Of a stretch of 6,037 nucleotides of DNA, positions 1 to 4,828 are shown one piece after another. The stretch lies in contig CAAERF010000111.1 of the NCBI GenBank assembly GCA_900758315.1, forward strand, positions 1-6,037, in the 5' to 3' direction. The notes under the pieces were generated by a model. That model was not told the origin of the DNA, did no database searches, and saw nothing but the letters and a program-made list of their open reading frames with translations. The position numbers and the translations under genes are program-made. How positions within the stretch are numbered: the first letter of the stretch is position 1; each line of letters starts with the position of its first letter. This DNA comes from an uncultured Oscillospiraceae bacterium (lineage in GTDB: Bacteria > Bacillota > Clostridia > Oscillospirales > Oscillospiraceae).

Positions 1-515
1 TCACCGGCGCCCTCGCAGTCGCTGGCGGTGATGATGGGCGTGTGGACGTAGACAAAGCCCCGGTCCTGGAAGAAGCAGTGGATGGCGTGGGCCGCCACAC
101 TGCGCACCCGGAAGGCCGCGGAGAACAGATTGGTCCGGGGCCGCAGGTGCTGGATGGTCCGCAGGAATTCCACGCTGTGGCGCTTTTTCTGCAGAGGGTA
201 GTCCGGAGCGGAGGGGCCCTCTACGGAGACTGAGTCCGCCTGGAGCTCGAAGGGCTGCTTGGCTTCGGGGGTCAGCACCAGCGTGCCGGTGACGATGAAA
301 GCCGCGCCCACGTTCTGGCCGGCGACCTCAGCGTAGTTGGGCAGGGACTTGTCCAGAATCACCTGAAGGCTCTGAAAACAGCTGCCGTCGTTGAGGGAGA
401 GGAATCCCAGGTTCTTCATGTCCCGGATGGAACGGGCCCAGCCGGCCACCGTGACGGTCTTGCCGGCAAAGGTCTCCCGGTCCGCGAAGAGCTGGGCGAT
501 GGTGGTTCGGTTCAT
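1..515 (-). CDS. asnS: Asparaginyl-tRNA synthetase, N-terminal part (cut by window edge)
   Basis: Reading the minus strand from the ATG at 515-513 gives 171 codons without a stop, continuing past base 1. The enzyme charges tRNA-Asn with asparagine in the cytoplasm, using ATP. Residues about 15-105 fit the N-terminal OB-fold anticodon-binding domain (for example VTVAGWARSIRDMKNLGFLS). The catalytic class II domain then begins, with HLRPRTNLF at 123-131 and the motif 1 region around GFVYVHTPIITASDCEGAG at 153-171, where P160 is the expected motif 1 proline. The TASDCEGAG stretch is typical of AsnRS and argues against AspRS. Family members are about 430-470 residues, so roughly 60% lies outside the window. 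The start is supported by a GGAG at 528-525, 9 nt upstream. The gene is divergent from htpG. The predicted leader is only about 68 nt, too short for a T-box. The partial gene shows no frameshift. Confidence 0.95.
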   Translation of the reverse strand, partial: MNRTTIAQLFADRETFAGKTVTVAGWARSIRDMKNLGFLSLNDGSCFQSLQVILDKSLPNYAEVAGQNVGAAFIVTGTLVLTPEAKQPFELQADSVSVEGPSAPDYPLQKKRHSVEFLRTIQHLRPRTNLFSAAFRVRSVAAHAIHCFFQDRGFVYVHTPIITASDCEGAG

Positions 516-571
516 ATTGTTTCACTCCAATTCCAGGGCGCCGCTACCCGACGCCCGTCTGTGGTTTCACA

Positions 572-605
572 CGGTTCGCATATTTTTATAGTATACCGCG
601 AACCG
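572..605. promoter_or_regulatory. 8-bp inverted repeat flanking the asnS -10 box (candidate operator)
   Basis: CGGTTCGC at 572-579 and its exact reverse complement GCGAACCG at 598-605 are separated by 18 bp of AT-rich sequence containing the asnS -10 box. The predicted transcript starts inside the repeat (about base 583), so this would act as DNA rather than as an RNA hairpin. The regulator is unknown. It could also be chance. Confidence 0.35.
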
Positions 606-618
606 GGTCAAAACACAA
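590..618 (-). promoter_or_regulatory. Probable sigma-A promoter of asnS
   Basis: On the minus strand, TATACT (595-590) is a strong -10 box. A weak -35, TTGTGT (618-613), lies 17 nt upstream. An alternative pairing is TTGACC (611-606) with TATAAA (590-585), with a 15-nt spacer. Either would start transcription about 60-70 nt before the asnS ATG. The -10 is the convincing part; the choice of -35 is uncertain. Confidence 0.55.
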
Positions 619-678
619 GCGGCGTTGACAGATATTCCAAATCCGCGAGATCGATTTGTAATTTTTTTATGAACGGGG

Positions 679-707
679 TTGCAATCCGTGTGAAAATGGG
701 GTATGAT
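679..707 (+). promoter_or_regulatory. Sigma-A-type promoter of htpG
   Basis: TTGCAA (679-684) and TATGAT (702-707) are separated by the optimal 17 bp, each matching the vegetative consensus at five of six bases. The predicted start is near base 714, inside the CIRCE operator. A vegetative promoter overlapped by CIRCE is the usual arrangement for HrcA-repressed genes. The leader to the htpG ATG would be about 92 nt. Confidence 0.8.
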
Positions 708-710
708 GTA

Positions 711-737
711 TTGGCACTCAGGAAAAGAGAGTGCTAA
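711..737 (+). promoter_or_regulatory. CIRCE operator (HrcA binding site)
   Basis: TTGGCACTC (711-719), a 9-bp spacer (720-728) and GAGTGCTAA (729-737) match the CIRCE consensus TTAGCACTC-N9-GAGTGCTAA at every arm position except one (G for A at 713). In the known system the repressor HrcA binds this element and is released when GroEL is occupied by unfolded protein. The site covers the predicted htpG transcription start, so binding should block initiation. Confidence 0.93.
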
Positions 738-757
738 ACCTCGCGGCTGCGCGGGGT
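738..757 (+). other. GC-rich hairpin in the htpG leader
   Basis: An 8-bp stem (738-745 with 750-757, one G-U pair) closes a GCTG tetraloop and directly abuts CIRCE. It lies in the predicted 5' leader, about 48 nt before the start codon. It has no following T run, so it is not a terminator. It is more likely to affect mRNA stability than to hide the ribosome site, which is some 35 nt away. Confidence 0.5.
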
Positions 758-805
758 CCTGCGTTTGTTTAAAAAATCACTTCATATAAAAAGGGGCTAT
801 TAGCT

Positions 806-2722
806 ATGGAAAAAAAGCAATTTAAGGCGGAATCCCAGCGTTTGATGGACATGATGATCAACTCCATCTACACCAACAAGGACATTTTCCTCCGGGAAAT
901 CATCTCCAACGCCAGCGACGCCATTGACAAGCTGGCTTACAAAGCGCTGACCGACGACAAGGTGGGCATCAACCGGGATGAGTTTAAGATCCGCATCCTT
1001 TCGGACAAGGATAACCGCGTGATCACCGTCTCCGACAATGGCATCGGTATGACCGCCGAAGAGCTGGAGAACAACCTGGGCACCATCGCCGGTTCCGGTT
1101 CCCTTAAGTTCCGCAAGCAGCTGGCTGAGGCCGAGCAGATCGACGAGAAGGACGTGGATATCATCGGCCAGTTCGGCGTGGGCTTCTACTCCGCCTTCAT
1201 GGTGGCGGACAAGATCACCGTGGTCTCCCGGGCCTATGGCAGCGACAAGACCTATCAGTGGGAGTCCACCGGTGTGGATGGCTATATCGTCACCGAGGCT
1301 CCCCAGCGGGAGAGCGTGGGCACCGATGTGATCATGCACGTCCGGGAGAGCCAGGAGGAAGAGAACTACGATCGCTATCTGGAGAGCTACTACCTCAAGC
1401 ATCTGGTGAAAAAGTATTCGGACTACATCCGTTATCCCATTGAGTGCCTGATGAACAAGACCCGGGCCAAGGAGAAGGATCCCGACGCCAAGGAAGACGA
1501 GCAGACCGGCTGGGAAGATTACCAGGAGTGGGAAGTGCTCAACTCCATGACTCCCCTGTGGCAGCGCCCCAAGGATGAAATCACTCCTGAGGAGTACAAG
1601 GAATTCTACACCCAGAACTTTGCCGATGTGGAAGAGCCCTTGGCTACCATCCAGGTGGCGGCAGAGGGTAACGTGTCCTATGACGCTCTGCTGTTCATTC
1701 CCCAGTCTGCACCCCAGGACTTCTACAGCCGGGACGCTCAGCGCGGCCTCAAGCTCTATTCCTCCGGCGTGCTGATTATGGACCAGTGCGAGGACCTGAT
1801 TCCCGAGCACTTCCGCTTTGTCCGCGGTGTGGTGGATACCCCCGATGTGGACCTGAACATCAGCCGTGAGATGCTCCAGCGGACCCGTGTCCTCCAGGTG
1901 ATCTCCCGGAACCTGGAAAAGAAGGTCAAGAACGAGCTCATGCGCATCCAGAAGGAGGATCGGGAGAAGTACGACACCTTCTGGAAGGCATTTGGTCTCC
2001 AGATCAAGTTCGCCATCGCCAACGGCGCCAACCAGGACCTGCTCAAGGACCTGCTGATCTTCTTCTCCTCCACCAAGGAAAAGGGCACCACGCTGGCCGA
2101 ATATCTGGAGCGGATGCCCGAGGACCAGAAGTATATCTACTACGCCTGCGGTCAGGAGACCGATCAGCTGGGCAAGCTGCCCCAGGCCGAGCGGATTCTG
2201 GACAAGGGCTATGAGATCCTCTACCTGACCGACGATATGGACGAGTTCGTGGTCCAGATGCTGGTTCAGTACAACGAGAAGTTCTTCAAGAGCATCAACT
2301 CCGAGGATGCTCTGCCCGAGAGCGAAGAGGAAAAGGCCAAGGCCGAGGAGAAGTCCCAGGCCAACTCCTTCGTCATCGACTTCGTCAAGGAACAGCTGGG
2401 CGACAAGGTGGCGGACGTCCGGGTCAGCAAGATCCTCAAGAGCCAGCCCGTGTGCATGGTGGCCGACGGCCCCATCTCCCTGGAGATGGAGAAGTACTTC
2501 AACCGCCAGGGCAGAGGCAATCTGGGCTACAAGGCCCAGCGCGTCCTGGAGCTCAACGCCGACTCCGAGACCTTCGCCGCGCTGAAGAACGCCATCATTG
2601 ACGACGAGGAAAAGGGCAAGAAGTACGCCAACCTGCTGTACAACCAGGCCCTGATCATTGCCGGACTGCCCCTGGAAGATCCTGCTCAATTTACCGAGGA
2701 TATTTGCAGTCTGATGGTTTGA
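806..2722 (+). CDS. htpG: Molecular chaperone HtpG (bacterial Hsp90)
   Basis: This 638-residue protein is a complete cytosolic Hsp90, a dimeric ATP-driven chaperone that remodels client proteins, often with DnaK. The N-terminal GHKL ATPase domain shows EIISNASDA (31-39; catalytic E31, Mg-binding N35), DNGIGM (77-82) and GQFGVGFYSAF (121-131). The middle domain carries LNISREMLQ (350-358), whose R354 is the ATP-sensing arginine. A charged segment (about 502-517) precedes the C-terminal dimerisation domain, which includes SKILKSQPVCMVADG (541-555). The eukaryotic MEEVD tail is absent, as expected for bacteria. Length matches the family (about 620-640). The start is set by AAGGGG at 791-796, 9 nt upstream, and by the conserved opening KQFKAESQRLMDMM. 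The gene stands alone, with its own promoter and CIRCE upstream and a terminator 32 bp after the stop. No key residue is missing. Confidence 0.98.
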   Translation: MEKKQFKAESQRLMDMMINSIYTNKDIFLREIISNASDAIDKLAYKALTDDKVGINRDEFKIRILSDKDNRVITVSDNGIGMTAEELENNLGTIAGSGSLKFRKQLAEAEQIDEKDVDIIGQFGVGFYSAFMVADKITVVSRAYGSDKTYQWESTGVDGYIVTEAPQRESVGTDVIMHVRESQEEENYDRYLESYYLKHLVKKYSDYIRYPIECLMNKTRAKEKDPDAKEDEQTGWEDYQEWEVLNSMTPLWQRPKDEITPEEYKEFYTQNFADVEEPLATIQVAAEGNVSYDALLFIPQSAPQDFYSRDAQRGLKLYSSGVLIMDQCEDLIPEHFRFVRGVVDTPDVDLNISREMLQRTRVLQVISRNLEKKVKNELMRIQKEDREKYDTFWKAFGLQIKFAIANGANQDLLKDLLIFFSSTKEKGTTLAEYLERMPEDQKYIYYACGQETDQLGKLPQAERILDKGYEILYLTDDMDEFVVQMLVQYNEKFFKSINSEDALPESEEEKAKAEEKSQANSFVIDFVKEQLGDKVADVRVSKILKSQPVCMVADGPISLEMEKYFNRQGRGNLGYKAQRVLELNADSETFAALKNAIIDDEEKGKKYANLLYNQALIIAGLPLEDPAQFTEDICSLMV

Positions 2723-2754
2723 GTGCAAAAGAAAACATTCTTTTCGATAGAATC

Positions 2755-2792
2755 AAAGAGCGAACGGGGAATCCTCTCCGTTCGCTCTTTTT
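2755..2792 (+). terminator. Intrinsic terminator of htpG
   Basis: AAAGAGCGAACGG (2755-2767) pairs perfectly with CCGTTCGCTCTTT (2778-2790). One G-U and one G-C pair extend the stem to 15 bp around a 6-nt loop. The right arm runs into a five-T tract (2788-2792). It ends htpG transcription before the next promoter. Confidence 0.92.
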
Positions 2793-2802
2793 GGCGTTCG
2801 AT

Positions 2803-2830
2803 TTGACTTTTATCATATTTATGATAGAAT
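2803..2830 (+). promoter_or_regulatory. Promoter of the sugar-binding lipoprotein gene
   Basis: TTGACT (2803-2808) and TAGAAT (2825-2830) are each five of six to the sigma-A consensus, 16 bp apart. Transcription would start near 2837, giving a leader of about 48 nt. That leader opens with a small 5-bp hairpin (CTCTG 2838-2842 with CAGAG 2848-2852). Confidence 0.7.
2811..2826. promoter_or_regulatory. 7-2-7 inverted repeat between -35 and -10 (candidate operator)
   Basis: TATCATA (2811-2817), TT, then TATGATA (2820-2826) form a perfect dyad filling the promoter spacer and touching the -10 box. A protein bound here would compete with RNA polymerase, so repression is the natural reading. AT-rich spacers form such dyads by chance fairly easily, and the regulator cannot be named. 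Confidence 0.5.
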
Positions 2831-2866
2831 AAGCGTACTCTGGACAGCAGAGGATACAGAGATTCG

Positions 2867-2872
2867 AAGGAG
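2867..2872 (+). promoter_or_regulatory. Ribosome binding site of the lipoprotein gene (long spacing)
   Basis: AAGGAG lies 12 nt before the ATG at 2885, longer than the 7-9 nt seen for htpG, asnS and terS here. No closer in-frame start exists, and the signal peptide begins at this ATG, so the start is secure. Translation may be moderate. Confidence 0.7.
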
Positions 2873-2884
2873 TTTGAAAAAACG

Positions 2885-4093
2885 ATGAAAAAACGCGGCA
2901 TTTGTCTCCTGTTGGCCGCTGCTCTCTGCGCAGGTGCGCTTCTGGGTGGCTGCTCCATGGGGACTTCCGGCGATCAGTCGGCTAAAAGCGGCTCCGCTAC
3001 CATTTCCTCGTCTACCAGCGGCAAAAAGATCACCGGTAACCGGCTGGTCGGCATCTCCATGCCCACGGAAGAGGACGACAGGTGGGTGAAGGATGCCGAG
3101 ACCATGCAGAGTATTTTGGAGGAAAAGGGCTATATCGTTGAGCTGGCCTACGCCGGCAATGACAGCGATGTGCAGATCGATCAGGTCAAGGCCATGCTGG
3201 ATGACGACTGCGGCACGATCATCGTGGCCTCGGTGGACAGCGATGCCCTGTCCGATGCCCTGTCCAGCTGTGATACCTCCAGCACCACGGTGATTGCCTA
3301 CAGCGTGCTGGTGCCCGACTGCGATACGGTGGACTACTTTATCGGCATTGACAGCTATACCAATGGTCAGATTCAGGCCAAGTACCTGGTGGATAAGCTG
3401 GGGCTGAAGGATACCAAAGAGAGCTTTAACCTGGAGATCTTCCACCAGTCTGGCAACGGCAGTGCCCTGTACGCATTCCTGGGGGCTATGGATGTCCTGG
3501 AGCCCTATCTGGAGAACAGCACCCTGGTGATTCCCTCCGGTGATGTGAGCGCAGAGGAGTGCGGTGTGGCCGACGCTGACAGTGCGGCGGACCGGCTGAG
3601 CCATATGCTGGAGACCACCTATGCCGACGGCAAACCGCTGGACGCCATCCTGTGTACCGATGACACCATCAGTGTGGGAGTGGCCCAAGGTCTGACCGAC
3701 AGCTATTCCGGTTCCGTGTTCCCGGTCATCTCCGGCTGTAACTGTAATCCGGACAGCATCAGTCTGCTGATCGGCGGCCAGCTGGCCATCACCTCGGTGG
3801 AGGTCACTGGCAGTATGGCCGAGCAGGCGGCCAAAATGGCCGATCAGGCCATGAACGGTAAGACGGTGGATCAGTCGGAGGAGAATCCTTACGATGTCCC
3901 CGCATACCTCTACGAGCCCACCAAGGTGACGCTGAAAAATTACAAAGAGCAGCTCTTTGACAGCGGATTGTTTGTCAAGAACAAAGACGGCTCCATCTCC
4001 GCCGCCAAAAACGACGACGAAGAGGAAGCCGGCAGCGACCAGCCCGAAGCAGACAGCTCTGCTGCCCCTTCCGAGAAAACAACGGAAAATTAA
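2885..4093 (+). CDS. Sugar-binding lipoprotein, ChvE-like (ABC transporter solute-binding family)
   Basis: The 402-residue product begins with a lipoprotein signal (MKKRG, hydrophobic 6-20, lipobox LGGC with lipidated C23), so it should sit on the outer face of the membrane. A Ser/Thr/Gly-rich linker (24-48) leads into a two-lobed type I periplasmic-binding fold. Several stretches match, as I remember them, the ChvE multiple-monosaccharide-binding family: VGISMPTEEDDRW (55-67), KLGLKDTKESFNLEIF (171-186), GAMDVLEPYLENSTLVIPSG (200-219) and PAYLYEPTKVTLKNYKEQL (339-357). The family delivers sugars to an ABC permease or to a sensor. Departures: the usual sugar-contacting Asp-Arg after the IAY strand is Ser140-Val141, and the GQDAE-like loop is GCNCN (284-288). 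Seven non-lipid cysteines and an acidic, disordered tail (about 375-402) are further oddities. No permease or ATPase gene is adjacent; terminators lie on both sides. Family assignment is firm, ligand unknown. Confidence 0.88.
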   Translation: MKKRGICLLLAAALCAGALLGGCSMGTSGDQSAKSGSATISSSTSGKKITGNRLVGISMPTEEDDRWVKDAETMQSILEEKGYIVELAYAGNDSDVQIDQVKAMLDDDCGTIIVASVDSDALSDALSSCDTSSTTVIAYSVLVPDCDTVDYFIGIDSYTNGQIQAKYLVDKLGLKDTKESFNLEIFHQSGNGSALYAFLGAMDVLEPYLENSTLVIPSGDVSAEECGVADADSAADRLSHMLETTYADGKPLDAILCTDDTISVGVAQGLTDSYSGSVFPVISGCNCNPDSISLLIGGQLAITSVEVTGSMAEQAAKMADQAMNGKTVDQSEENPYDVPAYLYEPTKVTLKNYKEQLFDSGLFVKNKDGSISAAKNDDEEEAGSDQPEADSSAAPSEKTTEN

Positions 4094-4103
4094 GTGTAAC
4101 CTG

Positions 4104-4136
4104 AAAGGACCACGTCGAAAGGCGTGGTCTTTTTTT
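4104..4136 (+). terminator. Intrinsic terminator of the lipoprotein gene
   Basis: GACCACG (4108-4114) pairs with CGTGGTC (4123-4129) around an 8-nt loop. Flanking A residues pair with part of a seven-T run (4130-4136). It lies 10 bp after the stop codon. Confidence 0.9.
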
Positions 4137-4139
4137 CTG

Positions 4140-4169
4140 CACATCACCTGTCAGGTGGTGTGTCTTTTT
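4140..4169 (+). terminator. Second, back-to-back terminator hairpin
   Basis: A 10-bp stem (4140-4149 with 4153-4162, one G-U pair) closes a 3-nt loop, followed by TC and five T residues (4165-4169). It starts 4 nt after the first terminator's T run and shares no sequence with it. It probably serves as a backup that insulates the terminase genes from upstream transcription. Confidence 0.75.
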
Positions 4170-4235
4170 CTGCCCTAATGGGGAAATCGCCCCAAAAATA
4201 AGTGGGTAAAAAGGGGGACTGTCCGTTAAATGGCA

Positions 4236-4264
4236 TTGTGAAACAGCCCGGTTGGCCCTAAGAT
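4236..4264 (+). promoter_or_regulatory. Weak candidate promoter for the terminase pair
   Basis: TTGTGA (4236-4241) and TAAGAT (4259-4264) are 17 bp apart, each matching consensus at four of six bases. The start would be near 4271, about 30 nt before the small-subunit ATG. The two upstream terminators mean some local promoter is needed if the genes are expressed alone. Bases 4170-4300 hold nothing else recognisable beyond a 5-bp hairpin (4179-4183 with 4190-4194). Confidence 0.35.
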
Positions 4265-4300
4265 AGCCAGCGAGGAAACGGAACGCGGGGAGGTGCGAGG

Positions 4301-4828
4301 ATGAAGGCGGAGAAGTGGCTGGAGGAAGCGGGATTACAGCGGCTCCGGGATTGGGTCCGGTGTGGCCTGACGGAGAAGGAGATTGCCAGACGGATGGGGA
4401 TCGGCACGGGCACCCTCAACCGATGGCGGCGGAAATATCCCGCCATGGCCCAGGCGCTGGATGCTCAGTGGACGGCGGCGGACGATCAGGTGGAGGATGC
4501 GCTGCTCCGAAAAGCCCTGGGCTATGAGAGCCGGGAACAGCGGGTGGAGATCTCGGCCAAAGGCGAGCGCAAAGAGATCCAAACTGTGAAACAGGTTGGG
4601 CCGGATTTGTCCGCGATCTCCCTGTGGCTGAAAACCCGTCAGCCGGAGCGGTGGGGTGACGGCGCGGGAGAGGAAGGTCCGGAAAATAATCTGCTGGCGG
4701 TGCTCAGCGGTCTGACAGAAGGGGTGGTGGACACCGATGGAATATCAGAGCTTCAGTCCCCGGCAGAAGCTGACCATGCTCTGGTGGAATCTGGACCAGT
4801 TTCAGGAACGGGACGGACTGATCTGTGA
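4301..4828 (+). CDS. terS: Phage terminase small subunit (DNA-recognition subunit)
   Basis: The 175-residue protein should recognise phage DNA and recruit the large subunit for head packaging. A helix-turn-helix spans about 22-47 (LTEKEIARRMGIGTGTLNRW). It is followed by a helical segment with VEDALLRKALGYE (64-76), then the motif DLSAISLWLKTRQPERW (102-118), which resembles the (D)P-T-A-x-x-x-WLKNRxPxxW signature common in Firmicutes phage small terminases. The start has an excellent GGAGG (4289-4293), 7 nt away. Its place directly before the large subunit is the standard phage order. Residues after about 120 look low in conservation, and 146-175 are read from DNA that also encodes the large subunit in the +1 frame; this tail may be non-functional run-on. 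Family call is by motif and context, not by alignment. Confidence 0.88.
   Translation: MKAEKWLEEAGLQRLRDWVRCGLTEKEIARRMGIGTGTLNRWRRKYPAMAQALDAQWTAADDQVEDALLRKALGYESREQRVEISAKGERKEIQTVKQVGPDLSAISLWLKTRQPERWGDGAGEEGPENNLLAVLSGLTEGVVDTDGISELQSPAEADHALVESGPVSGTGRTDL
4719..4730 (+). promoter_or_regulatory. Ribosome binding site fixing the terL start
   Basis: AAGGGGTGGTGG inside terS ends 6 nt before the ATG at 4737. It supports that start over the later in-frame ATG at 4776, and the protein opening (MEYQSFSPRQKLTMLWW) looks like the usual N-terminus of this family. Confidence 0.6.

Larger units (their letters stand above)
565..695. repeat. 10-bp motif present in both divergent promoters
   Basis: TTTCACACGG at 565-574 is the exact reverse complement of CCGTGTGAAA at 686-695. 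Read in the direction of each gene, the motif is the same. In htpG it lies between the -35 and -10 boxes. In asnS it falls just downstream of the predicted start point. Similarity extends a few bases further 5' (about 13 of 15 positions agree). Function is unknown. Confidence 0.4.

Noticed and set aside
516..583. T-box riboswitch before asnS
   Set aside because: The predicted leader is only about 68 nt, with no specifier stem, T-box sequence or terminator/antiterminator pair visible.
625..630. Perfect TTGACA as an additional -35 box
   Set aside because: No acceptable -10 box lies 15-19 bp downstream on the plus strand; the TTGCAA/TATGAT pair is far better placed.
800..2728. A 642-codon open frame on the minus strand opposite htpG
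   Set aside because: It mirrors htpG almost exactly, has a repetitive L/G/V/H-rich translation with no recognisable domain, and arises from the codon bias of a GC-rich gene on the other strand.
2819..4147. A 442-codon minus-strand open frame across the lipoprotein gene
   Set aside because: The plus-strand frame has a signal peptide, lipobox, ribosome site and family motifs. The reverse frame runs through the promoter and terminator and resembles no family.
4170..4300. Phage attachment site or small gene upstream of terS
   Set aside because: I found no direct repeat with other parts of the window, no tRNA gene and no convincing open frame with a ribosome site; the other att arm would lie outside the window in any case.
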